DNA from: Rikenella sp031551865
GTDB taxonomy: Bacteria > Bacteroidota > Bacteroidia > Bacteroidales > Rikenellaceae
DNA length: 64,000 nt
Assembly (NCBI GenBank): GCA_031551865.1
Contig: JAVBMY010000012.1
Location: 1 to 64,000 of the forward strand
Direction of reading: 5' to 3'
This document shows positions 31,657-40,809 of this stretch, in pieces. The stretch's first letter is position 1. Each line of letters starts with the position of its first letter. Made by a program: the position numbers and the translations under genes. A model generated the notes under the pieces. That model saw only the letters and a list, made by a program, of their open reading frames with translations. It did not search any database and had not been told where the DNA came from.

Positions 31657-33198
31657 ATGAGCATCCATTTCGACGACATAGAACCCTACGACTCCTCGAT
31701 CATCATGGTGATCGGCGTGGGCGGCGGCGGCGGCAACGCCGTGAACCACATGTACAAACTCGGCATCGCCGACGTATCGTTCATGGTCTGCAACACCGAC
31801 CGCCAGGCGCTTGAACGCAGCCCCATCACCAACAAAGTCCGCTTGGGCGACCAGGAGCTCGGCGCCGGCAACGACCCCGAAGCCGGACGCCTCGCCGCCG
31901 AAGCCAGCATTGAAGAAGTCAAAGAGATCCTCCGCGACAAGAACATCCGGATGGTCTTCATCACCGCCGGCATGGGTGGCGGCACCGGTACCGGCGCCGC
32001 CCCCGTCATTGCCCGCGCCGCCAAAGAGATGGGTATCCTGACCGTCGCCATCGTCACCATCCCCTTTAAAACCGAAGGCCCCCGCCGCGTCGAACAGGCC
32101 ATCGAAGGCATCACCGCCATCAGCCGGAACGTCGACTCGCTGCTCGTGGTCGACAACGAAAACATCCTCGAAATCTACGGCGACCTGGCCATGTCCAAAG
32201 CCTTCGGCATGGCCGACGACATCCTGGCCAGCGCCGCCAAAGGTATCGCCGAAATCATCACCAAAGACTACCTGGTGAACGTCGACTTTGCCGACGTGCG
32301 GACCATCATGACCGACAGCGGCATCGCCCTGATGGGCTCGGCCCGCGGCAACGGCCCCGAGCGCGTCGAACAAGTCGCCCGGCAGGCCATGGCCTCGCCC
32401 CTGCTCAACCACAAAGAGATCAAAGGCGCCCACAAAGTACTGCTGAACATCACTTCGGGCCCCGGCAACGAAGTCACCATGTCCGAAGCCTACCGGATCA
32501 CCGAACTCGTGCAACAACTCACCGGCAACAACGACGCCACCAACATCATCTGGGGCGGCGGCGTCGACGACTCGCTGGGCGAAGACCTCTGCATTACCGT
32601 CGTGGCCACCGGATTCGAACTCGAAGACAGCATTTCCGACTCGATCAAAAAACGCTACCCCAACGTTCTCAAGCCCGTCCACCCGACCATCACCCAGCCC
32701 GCCCCCCGTCCGCAACGCGAGACCGTGTCGCTCGAAGACGACGATGACGCCGGGAAAAAGCCCGTACAGGCACCGCCCGCACCCGACGAACTCGGCGTGG
32801 TGACCCACAGTAGCAGCGGCAGCCCCTCCGGCGACGACGGCTGGGACGATCCCCAACCCGCCCCGGTACCCCCCGTCCGCCAACGCATCGGCGAAGACGG
32901 CCCGGCCCCACACACTGCCCCGCACGCGGAACAACCCATTTCCGTACAGGTTCCCCAAACCGAACCCGTACCCGCACAAGCCGGATATACCCCCGAGCCC
33001 CCGGTAGCCCCATCCGGCGGATCGCCCGAACCCGCGCGCTACATCAACCTGACCGAAGAGGAACTCGATATTCCCGCCTACATCCGCCGCCAGCGCAAGA
33101 TCGAAAGCGAGGCCCCGGCCGGCAAGGTATCGCGTGAGAAACTCGAAGGCGAGGCCGCCGACAAAAGCACCGTCAAACCCGACAACGAGTTGTTCTAA
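31657..33198 (+). CDS. ftsZ: cell division GTPase FtsZ
   Basis: Tubulin-like GTPase that forms the Z ring. The 513 residues show MVIGVGGGGGNAVNHM (about 17-32), CNTDRQAL, the tubulin signature GGGTGTGAAPVIA (about 108-120), VTIPFKTEGPRR, NVDFADVRTIM and GSARGNG. The conserved GTPase core ends near residue 330. It is followed by a long acidic Pro-rich linker (about 340-465) and a conserved-looking C-terminal segment with EEELDIPAYIRRQRKIES, the likely FtsA-binding peptide. The start at 31657 is chosen because upstream codons fall in repeats. It ends the right-hand part of the ftsW-to-ftsZ block. Confidence 0.97.
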   Translation: MSIHFDDIEPYDSSIIMVIGVGGGGGNAVNHMYKLGIADVSFMVCNTDRQALERSPITNKVRLGDQELGAGNDPEAGRLAAEASIEEVKEILRDKNIRMVFITAGMGGGTGTGAAPVIARAAKEMGILTVAIVTIPFKTEGPRRVEQAIEGITAISRNVDSLLVVDNENILEIYGDLAMSKAFGMADDILASAAKGIAEIITKDYLVNVDFADVRTIMTDSGIALMGSARGNGPERVEQVARQAMASPLLNHKEIKGAHKVLLNITSGPGNEVTMSEAYRITELVQQLTGNNDATNIIWGGGVDDSLGEDLCITVVATGFELEDSISDSIKKRYPNVLKPVHPTITQPAPRPQRETVSLEDDDDAGKKPVQAPPAPDELGVVTHSSSGSPSGDDGWDDPQPAPVPPVRQRIGEDGPAPHTAPHAEQPISVQVPQTEPVPAQAGYTPEPPVAPSGGSPEPARYINLTEEELDIPAYIRRQRKIESEAPAGKVSREKLEGEAADKSTVKPDNELF

Positions 33199-33209
33199 TT
33201 TTTTAATGC

Positions 33210-33308
33210 CATCCCGAGCGAAGCCGAGGGAACTTTCCAATAACAGGTGTAGACCACAGGTACGGGTCTGCCTCTTATTGGAAAGTTCCCTCGGCTTCGC
33301 TCGGGATG
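33210..33308. repeat. 34-bp perfect inverted repeat
   Basis: The arms 33210-33243 and 33275-33308 are exact complements; the left arm begins CATCCCGAGCGAAGCCGAGG. The spacer is 31 nt. The family is also represented, with worn arms, at 1052-1245. It lies just after ftsZ and 47 bp before the next promoter, so it may also act as the ftsZ terminator. Confidence 0.85.
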
Positions 33309-33354
33309 ACGTATTTGAAGTCGGGAAGTTTCTCCCCATTCCGTCCATTTTTAT

Positions 33355-33362
33355 TACCTTTG
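33355..33362 (+). promoter_or_regulatory. -7 promoter box 8 nt from the start codon
   Basis: TACCTTTG followed by GGGTCGCC and ATG at 33371. It rules out the frame opening at 33134, which overlaps ftsZ and the inverted repeat, and predicts a leaderless mRNA. Confidence 0.7.
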
Positions 33363-33370
33363 GGGTCGCC

Positions 33371-33955
33371 ATGTTTCGGACCACCATCACCAACGACGAG
33401 ATCAATCAAATGCCCGTGGAGCAATTCCGCGGCCGTATCCTCGTGGTCGATGACGAAAAGTCTATGCACAAGGCCGGGCAAATCCTGCAAGGCGAGACCC
33501 TGCTCGGTTTCGACACCGAAACCCGTCCCGCCTTCACCAAAGGCGTACAGCACGACACCGCCCTGGTGCAAATCTCAACCGCCGACACCGCCCTGCTCTT
33601 CCGGCTCAAACACATCCGTTTTTCGGACGACGTGCGCCGCGTGCTCGAATCGCCCCGCGTGCTGAAGATCGGCGCCGCGATCCGCGACGACATCAAAGGC
33701 ATGCAGAAGATGAGCCACCTGCGGCCGGGCGGCTTCGTCGATCTGCAATCCATCGTCGGCCGCTGGGGCATCAACGAGCTGAGTGTCAAAAAGATGGCCG
33801 CTATCGTGCTGGGCATCAAAGTTTCCAAAGCACAGCGCCTGACCAACTGGGAGGCTGCCTCGCTCACCCCGGCCCAGCAAAGTTACGCCGCCACCGACGC
33901 CTGGGTCTGCCGCGAGATCTACCTCAGGCTTCAGCAGGCCCCCCCGCTGAAATAA
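33371..33955 (+). CDS. 3'-5' exonuclease domain protein (RNase D / DEDDy type)
   Basis: A 194-residue stand-alone exonuclease domain. ExoI motif LGFDTETRP gives the paired Asp and Glu (about residue 44-52), the ExoII region is KIGAAIRDDIKGM (about 102-114), and ExoIII is SYAATDAWVCREIYL with the Tyr and Asp of the DEDDy type (about 175-182). RNase D and the proofreading domain of DNA polymerase I share this fold; without HRDC or polymerase domains the substrate is open. The protein is common in Bacteroidetes as a 3'-5' exonuclease domain protein 2-like gene. Its 3' end is part of an 18-bp direct repeat (33944-33961 and 34034-34051). Confidence 0.9.
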   Translation: MFRTTITNDEINQMPVEQFRGRILVVDDEKSMHKAGQILQGETLLGFDTETRPAFTKGVQHDTALVQISTADTALLFRLKHIRFSDDVRRVLESPRVLKIGAAIRDDIKGMQKMSHLRPGGFVDLQSIVGRWGINELSVKKMAAIVLGIKVSKAQRLTNWEAASLTPAQQSYAATDAWVCREIYLRLQQAPPLK

Positions 33956-34051
33956 TTTCCCCGCTGCCGGAATCCCTCCACCGAACCCAACACCTTCACT
34001 ACTCTCCGACCGACCCAAGGGGTTCTGGCCCCGCCGCTGAAATAATTTCCC
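33944..34051. repeat. 18-bp direct repeat spanning the exonuclease stop codon
   Basis: The bases at 33944-33961, which include the last codons and stop, recur exactly at 34034-34051. Weaker similarity extends on both sides (GGCCCC before, CCGGA after). The interval otherwise holds no gene. Confidence 0.7.
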
Positions 34052-34136
34052 GGACAACCGGAGTGCTGCGCTCTCAAACCAGGCAACGAACAATTTTCGG
34101 GACAATAACAGTCCGCTCTTCGGACACCTCATCAAT

Positions 34137-34178
34137 ACGTTCCGGCAAGCCTCTACGCTTGCCGGAACGTGTTTTATT
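34137..34178 (+). terminator. probable intrinsic terminator
   Basis: ACGTTCCGGCAAGC (34137-34150) pairs perfectly with 34157-34170 across 6 nt and is followed by GTTTTATT. Confidence 0.65.
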
Positions 34179-34210
34179 CTATGCAATGGACAAGGCCCCG
34201 GAAAATTCCC

Positions 34211-34218
34211 TACCTTTG
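34211..34218 (+). promoter_or_regulatory. -7 promoter box
   Basis: TACCTTTG, 33 nt upstream of the Met at 34252 of the TlpA-like gene. It excludes the longer frame opening at 34063. Confidence 0.65.
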
Positions 34219-34251
34219 GAAAATCCAAAACCATTCACACGAAACACTCCG

Positions 34252-35541
34252 ATGGAAACATCCCGACACCTTAGCCTGCTGACCTTTGTCGCCGCGTTGC
34301 TTTGCGCCGGGTCGGCTGCTTGTGAAACCGCTTATGCGGCCCCGGCGCCGAAAAAAGCAAAGAAACAACCCGCCGCCGAAACCGTAACCCCGCGACTGAC
34401 CGTGATTGTCGAAAACGCCGGCGACAGCCTCTACGTCGAACCAGTGAACGTCCGCACCGAAGACCGCTCGCAAGGCTCAAAACTTGTCAAATACGCGGAT
34501 TGCATTATTTCGTCCGGTGGCCGCTGGACAGTCGACGTGCCCGATGACGGCGACCTCTACCGTATGACCGTCGTGGCGTTCAAAAACGACACCCTTTTTC
34601 ACGACAAGCTCCGCGAGCGGCTACAAAACGCCAAATTCTACATCGCTCCCGGCGAACACCTCACCCTGCGCGGCACACTGACCGACTCGGTGTTCTATTA
34701 CGAGATCTCCGGTTCGCCCGCCTATGAGACCTTCGGTAAACTGCGCCGCGAGGGATGGGTGGGCTACGAGATCGAACAACAACAAATCTACAAGCAAATG
34801 AGTGCCGCGCGACAAGCGAACGATGCAACCAAATACTACGCCCTGCGCCCCACATACGACCGCCTCGACAGCCTGCTCAAAGCCGCGCAGGTATCCGCCT
34901 TCGAAGCCCACCGCACCGAACCCGTGGCCGCCCTGTTGTTTTTAGAAATATACTCCGGCGACAGCATCAGCCTGTCCCGCTACCACGCCATGTCCGAAGC
35001 CGTGCGCAACGGCCCCTACCGGCAGACACTCGACGCCGGGATGGAGTTCATCTCCGAACGCCTCGAAAGCAAAGACAGCTACACCCGGATACAACCCGGC
35101 GCTCTGGCCCCCGACTTTACAGGCATCGGGCTCGACAGCACCCTGTTCAACCTGCACTCGCTGTTCGGCAAGGGCAAATACACCCTGCTCGACTTCGGGT
35201 TCCTGGCTTGCGCCGGCTGCCACGCCATCGTCCCCGAGCTCAAAGCGGTCTACGAACGCCGGAAAGAGATCCTCGAGATCGTCTATGTCAACATCGACGG
35301 CGATGACATCTGGTTTGAAAAACAGTTGTGGCATTACTTCCGGCACCCGTGGATCAGCGTGAGCAACCATCCCTCGCGCGACGCCGTGAACGTGAACATC
35401 GCCTACGGCCTGCAAGCCTATCCGACCCTCATCCTGATCGACCCTCAAGGTAAGATCGTATGGCGCGGCATCACGAACGTCGGCGAGATGGAAGCGACCC
35501 TCGACAAGTTGACCCGCACGGGGGACACCGCATCGAAATAA
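34252..35541 (+). CDS. TlpA-like thiol:disulfide protein with N-terminal extension
   Basis: The 429-residue exported protein has a signal peptide (LSLLTFVAALLCAGSAA) and a roughly 250-residue N-terminal part resembling the DUF4369-type extension common in Bacteroidetes. From about residue 280 it has a thioredoxin fold: APDFTGIGLD, LLDFGFLACAGCHAIVPELK with the redox pair CAGC (about 321-324), VYVNIDGDD, and YPTLILIDPQGKIVWRG with the cis-Pro. It should reduce or resolve disulfides in the periplasm, or belong to a stress-response thiol system. The CAGC dipeptide differs from thioredoxin CGPC. No redox partner gene is adjacent. Confidence 0.88.
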   Translation: METSRHLSLLTFVAALLCAGSAACETAYAAPAPKKAKKQPAAETVTPRLTVIVENAGDSLYVEPVNVRTEDRSQGSKLVKYADCIISSGGRWTVDVPDDGDLYRMTVVAFKNDTLFHDKLRERLQNAKFYIAPGEHLTLRGTLTDSVFYYEISGSPAYETFGKLRREGWVGYEIEQQQIYKQMSAARQANDATKYYALRPTYDRLDSLLKAAQVSAFEAHRTEPVAALLFLEIYSGDSISLSRYHAMSEAVRNGPYRQTLDAGMEFISERLESKDSYTRIQPGALAPDFTGIGLDSTLFNLHSLFGKGKYTLLDFGFLACAGCHAIVPELKAVYERRKEILEIVYVNIDGDDIWFEKQLWHYFRHPWISVSNHPSRDAVNVNIAYGLQAYPTLILIDPQGKIVWRGITNVGEMEATLDKLTRTGDTASK

Positions 35542-35688
35542 TGCTTACCTTCGGGCTTTCAAAAAAAGCGGCCTTTTCATACCAAAAAAGAGTCGCCCGA
35601 AAAAGCCCAATACAAACCCTTGCGCCTTCGGAGAACCGCTCGGAACGAATGAGAAACTCCCCGAGGCCGATCAAGCTAACCCAACGCC

Positions 35689-37122
<1,434 letters not shown>

Positions 37123-37173
37123 GGTTCTGCTCTGACCGCGGGATAGCATCGTTCTTCTTTTTCAAAAGACGGG

Positions 37174-37252
37174 CTGACGCTGGCAGTGAGTGCAATCAAG
37201 TTTGCTTGCATTGCCGAGCGCCGAGGAGGAAAAGGCCACGCAGTGGACTTAA
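37174..37252 (+). repeat. ~80-bp structured repeat (type copy)
   Basis: Order of parts: GACGCTGGCAGTGAGTGCAAT, an AAG/CTT-type inner loop, GCATTGCCGAGCGCC, GAGGAGGAAAAGG and a terminal mini-hairpin CCAC-GCA-GTGG, then ACTTAA. The outer GACGC and inner GCAAT pair with later complements, predicting a stem-loop followed by a second small hairpin. Copies at 1074, 21736, 27101, 38894 and 58151 keep the layout with compensatory changes in the last hairpin. Confidence 0.8.
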
Positions 37253-37500
37253 CCAAGAAAACTTTTCTGAATGCTCCGCATTCCTCTTTTCAGCATTGCG
37301 GCGAAGAGGTGCGTAGCGCCTCGTGAATCTGATTACGAAAACCCATCTTGAAAGCAAGCTTTCGAAGTGATCTTTCGTAATCAAATTCATAATTCAATGC
37401 CTTCGGCATTTTTGCCACAATGAGAAATAGGCAGGAAACGTAATTTCCAAAAAAGTTCTTTTAATTCTTTTCTTTCAAGAAAAGAATGCCCGCCCGGCGA
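37253..37500. repeat. AT-richer hairpin cluster upstream of murD
   Basis: Contains GATTACGAAA (37331-37340) paired with 37373-37382, the nested CTTGAAAGCAAGCTTTCGAAG hairpin, ATGCC-TTC-GGCAT followed by TTTT (about 37399-37414), and ATTCTTTTCTT (37464-37474) paired with 37477-37487. The GC content is well below the flanks. No gene is seen in 37123-37520. Confidence 0.6.
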
Positions 37501-37520
37501 GGGCGTCAAATTATAAGCGC

Positions 37521-38861
37521 ATGGCAGACAGGAAATTCATTGTGGTGATCGGAGGCGGCGAGAGCGGCTACGGTTCGGCGGTCTTGGCGCAGGAACAGGG
37601 CTTTGAGGTGTTGGTGAGCGATAGCGGGGCCATTAAGGAGCCTTACCGTTCGCAGTTGGCCGAACGCGGGATAGCCTTCGAGGAAGGTGGGCACAGCGAA
37701 GAGAAGATACTCGGCGCCGCCGAGATCATCAAAAGTCCCGGCGTGCCCGATAGCGCACCCTTGATCGTGAGAGCAAGGGAGCGAGGGATTCCCATCATCT
37801 CCGAGATCGAATTCGCCGGTCGCTATACCGGCGGCGCAAAGACCATCTGCATCACCGGCAGCAACGGTAAAACCACCACCACCTCGCTGATATATGAGAT
37901 CCTGCGCGGGGCGGGTTTCGACGCCGAGTGCTGCGGCAACATCGGGCGGAGCTTCGCCCAGGTTGTCGCCGAGCGCGGCGAGCGGCAACCCCGGTGGTAC
38001 GTGCTTGAGATCAGCAGTTTCCAGCTCGACGGCATGTACGATTTCCGCGCCGACATCGCCCTGCTGCTCAACATCACCCCCGACCATCTCGACCGCTACG
38101 ACCACCGCATGGCGCTGTACTCCTCCAGCAAATTCCGTGTGGCGCGTAACCAGCGCCCTGGCGACACGTTCGTCTACTGCGCCGACGACCCCGAGATAGG
38201 GAGCGGTTTAGCTGACGCCCCCGGTGCAGCCGTACGGGTTCCCTTTTCGGTGACGCGTCCCGTGGCCGGCGCCTGGTTCGACGGCACCCTGCTCCACTTC
38301 GAAGACTTTTCCTTTCCAGCCCCGGCGCTGAAAATCAAAGGGCTGCATAACATCCTCAACGCACTGGCCGCCATCGTGGCCACCCTGCGGGCCGGCGCCG
38401 CCCCCGAAGCCGTGGCCAGCGGACTCGAAACCTTCGCAGGCGTCGAGCACCGCCTCGAACACGTGCGCTATGTAGGCAACGTCGAATACATCAACGACTC
38501 GAAAGCCACCAACGTCGCCTCGGTGCGCTACGCCCTCCAATCCATGACCCGCCCCACCGTCTGGATCGCCGGGGGCACCGACAAAGGCAACGACTACAAA
38601 GAGATCGAGTCCCTCGTGCGCGAACACGTCAAAGCCCTCGTCTGCCTGGGCGCCGACAACGCCAAACTCGTCAAAGCCTTCACCGGCGTGGTGCCCGAAA
38701 TCTACGACACTCATTCGTTGGAAGAGGCCATTGCCGCCTGCCGCCGCGCTGCCGCGAGCGGCGACATCGTACTGCTCTCGCCCGCCTGCGCAAGCTTCGA
38801 CCTGTTCCGGAACTACGAAGATCGCGGCCGGCAGTTCAAGGCCGCCGTGAAGGCGCTGTAA
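37521..38861 (+). CDS. murD: UDP-N-acetylmuramoyl-L-alanine--D-glutamate ligase
   Basis: A cytosolic Mur ligase adding D-glutamate to UDP-MurNAc-L-Ala. The 446 residues have an N-terminal Rossmann segment VIGGGESGYGSAVLA, KSPGVPDSAPLI, the P-loop CITGSNGKTTTTSLI (about 111-125), CGNIG, LEISSFQLDG, LNITPDHLDRYDH, NDSKATNVASVRYAL (about 330) and AGGTDKGNDY, and end with LSPACASFDLFRNYEDRGRQF. This is a complete enzyme. It is detached from ftsW and lies between inverted copies of the structured repeat (37174 plus, 38894 minus). Confidence 0.97.
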   Translation: MADRKFIVVIGGGESGYGSAVLAQEQGFEVLVSDSGAIKEPYRSQLAERGIAFEEGGHSEEKILGAAEIIKSPGVPDSAPLIVRARERGIPIISEIEFAGRYTGGAKTICITGSNGKTTTTSLIYEILRGAGFDAECCGNIGRSFAQVVAERGERQPRWYVLEISSFQLDGMYDFRADIALLLNITPDHLDRYDHRMALYSSSKFRVARNQRPGDTFVYCADDPEIGSGLADAPGAAVRVPFSVTRPVAGAWFDGTLLHFEDFSFPAPALKIKGLHNILNALAAIVATLRAGAAPEAVASGLETFAGVEHRLEHVRYVGNVEYINDSKATNVASVRYALQSMTRPTVWIAGGTDKGNDYKEIESLVREHVKALVCLGADNAKLVKAFTGVVPEIYDTHSLEEAIAACRRAAASGDIVLLSPACASFDLFRNYEDRGRQFKAAVKAL

Positions 38862-39135
38862 GCAAAAGGCGGCCACCCCACCCCCGCGAGCGGCCTTTGA
38901 GTCCTTCGGTCTCCTGCTCCTTGTGCCTCAGCAATTCAAGCAAGCTTGATTGCACTCGGCTACTGCGTCGCTCGTGCGCTGGGGTGGCCGCGGTATAAGC
39001 ATTGCACCCTTCGCGGAGAAATTCGCGCCCACCCCCCTCGGGGGGGGCGCGCTCCCTCGCCGACAAATGCCTGACGGCATTCGCGGCTCAGTCGATACGG
39101 CCCCTACGGGGCCGCCGAGCCGCGCACTTCGCGAC
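38862..39135. repeat. nested palindromic mosaic after murD
   Basis: A GGCGGCCACCCCACCCCCGCGAGCGGC / GCGCTGGGGTGGCCGCGG palindrome has a minus-strand copy of the ~80-bp structured repeat (38894-38971, mini-hairpin CC-GAA-GG) lying inside its loop. After it come CATTGCACCCTTCGCGGAGAAATTCGCGCCCACC, a linker CTCCCTCGCCGAC, the hairpin AATGCC-TGAC-GGCATT, and CTCAGTCGATACGGCCCC-TA-CGGGGCCGCC. 38862-39305 holds no gene. Confidence 0.75.
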
Positions 39136-39305
39136 TAAAGTCGCTCCGTGACGCGGCCGCTACGGCCTCGCGGAGTTTACCCGGCCGAAGCTGCGAGGAA
39201 CGAAGCAGGCAGCCGAATGGGCGAGGCCTCCATCGACACCGAGAGTCTCCGGATGCCGCCTACAACCCGAAAACCCCGAACCATTAGCTATCAACCTACA
39301 CGCCG

Positions 39306-40556
39306 ATGTTCTACCACTTAGCAGACTACCTCCGTTCCAATTTCGACACCCCCGGCGCCGGGATGTTCGCCTACATCTCGTTCCGCTCGGCGGGCGCCAT
39401 CGTACTAGCCCTTGTCATAGGGCTGATCTTCGGCAAAAGGATCATCAAGTTCCTGCAACGCAAACAGATCGGCGAAGACATCCGCGACCTCGGCCTCGAC
39501 GGCCAGATGCAAAAGAAAGGTACCCCCACCATGGGCGGCCTGATCATTCTGGGCGCCATCCTGATCCCCGTGCTGCTGCTCGCCGACCTGACCAATACCT
39601 ACGTCTGGCTTATGCTTGCCGCCACCGTGTGGCTCGGCTTCATCGGCTTCATCGATGACTACATCAAGGTTTTCAAAAAACGTAAAGAAGGCCTCAAGGG
39701 CCGTGTCAAGATCCTCGGGCAAGTGGTGCTCGGCGTGCTTGTGGGTACCACCGTCTGGCTCAGCGGCGACATCACCGTGCGCGAACCCGTGCCCCGCAAC
39801 ACCCACGGCGTCGAGCGCGTCGAAGCCGAAGACCTCGTGAACCAGCGCAAAGTGGTCTACCTTTCGGCCCCCGAGAAGTCGACCGCGACTACCGTCCCCT
39901 TCTTCAAGAACAGCGAACTCGACTACCGCGACCTGGTGCCCGCCGAAGGCAAGCTGGGCGACACGCTGGGCTGGCTGCTCTACATACTGGTGGCGATCAT
40001 CGTCATCACAGCCGTGTCGAACGGCACCAACCTGACCGACGGCCTCGACGGGCTGGCGGCCGGAACGTCGGCCATCATCATCCTGGTGCTCGGCTTTTTG
40101 GCCTACCTGTCGGGCAACGTGATCTACTCCGACTACCTGAGCATCATGAACATTCCGGGCAGCGGCGAACTGATGATCTTCGCGGCGGCCTGCCTCGGGG
40201 CCCTGCTGGGGTTCCTGTGGTACAACGGCTATCCGGCGCAAGTGTTTATGGGCGACACGGGGAGCCTCGCCATCGGCGGTATCATCGCCACGTTCGCTTT
40301 GCTGATCCGCAAGGAGCTGCTGTTGCCGATCCTGTGCGGTATCTTCCTCGTGGAAAGCTGTTCGGTGATGATCCAGGTGTCGTGGTTCAAATACACCAAA
40401 AAGAAGTACGGCGAAGGCCGCCGCGTGTTCCTGATGACGCCCCTGCACCACCACTACCAGAAGAAAAACTACCACGAGAATAAGATCGTGTTGCGCTTCT
40501 GGATCGTCCAGCTCATGCTCGCCGCCATCACCCTGATGACCCTCAAGATCCGGTAG
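39306..40556 (+). CDS. mraY: phospho-N-acetylmuramoyl-pentapeptide transferase
   Basis: MraY is the integral membrane enzyme making lipid I from UDP-MurNAc-pentapeptide and undecaprenyl phosphate. The 416 residues show KKGTPTMGGLIIL (about 71-83), FIGFIDDYIKVFKKRKEGL with the catalytic Asp pair (about 115-133), NGTNLTDGLDGLAAG (about 239-253), FMGDTGSLAIGG and MTPLHHHYQKKNYHE (about 378). It is longer than the roughly 360-residue E. coli enzyme because of a soluble insertion of about 50 residues (about 160-210, REPVPRNTHGVERVEAED...), typical of Bacteroidetes. It faces murE convergently, which is unusual for dcw genes. Confidence 0.97.
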   Translation: MFYHLADYLRSNFDTPGAGMFAYISFRSAGAIVLALVIGLIFGKRIIKFLQRKQIGEDIRDLGLDGQMQKKGTPTMGGLIILGAILIPVLLLADLTNTYVWLMLAATVWLGFIGFIDDYIKVFKKRKEGLKGRVKILGQVVLGVLVGTTVWLSGDITVREPVPRNTHGVERVEAEDLVNQRKVVYLSAPEKSTATTVPFFKNSELDYRDLVPAEGKLGDTLGWLLYILVAIIVITAVSNGTNLTDGLDGLAAGTSAIIILVLGFLAYLSGNVIYSDYLSIMNIPGSGELMIFAAACLGALLGFLWYNGYPAQVFMGDTGSLAIGGIIATFALLIRKELLLPILCGIFLVESCSVMIQVSWFKYTKKKYGEGRRVFLMTPLHHHYQKKNYHENKIVLRFWIVQLMLAAITLMTLKIR

Positions 40557-40602
40557 CCACGCGCCCCCTTTCTCTACGAACGGCCCTTATTAACTCCGTC
40601 AT

Positions 40603-40710
40603 TCCCCGTCATTGCGGGGAGCATAAAACGCGACGAAGCAATCTTCCTATTCAATGAACGGGAAGATTGCTTCGTCGGCTTTTACAAAGCCTTCTCGCAA
40701 TGACGGGGTC
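40603..40710. repeat. CGTCATTGCG/GAAGCAATC intergenic inverted repeat
   Basis: The outer arms CCCCGTCATTGCG (40604-40616) and CGCAATGACGGGG pair. The inner arms CGACGAAGCAATCTTCC (40631-40647) and GGAAGATTGCTTCGTCG (40661-40677) pair perfectly. It lies between the convergent mraY and murE and may also stop transcription from both sides. Relatives are at 2815, 45770 and 50953. Repeats with this CGTCATTGCGAG core are known from many bacterial genomes. Confidence 0.8.
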
Positions 40711-40809
40711 AGAGACCCCTTTATTAACCAAAACCTCAGGAACTCCTAGGCGGTTCAAGGGCAAAAACACCAGAGTATGCAGACATACCGCGACGAGCGC
40801 GACACCGTA

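Noticed and set aside
31276..33405. 709-residue open frame on the minus strand opposite ftsZ
   Set aside because: It is the GC-rich antisense shadow of ftsZ, with Gly/Val/Asp-rich low-information sequence, and runs through an intergenic repeat.
37228..37240. Shine-Dalgarno sequence GAGGAGG in the ~80-bp repeat
   Set aside because: No start codon with a plausible reading frame follows at the right distance in any copy, and the phylum rarely uses such sites.
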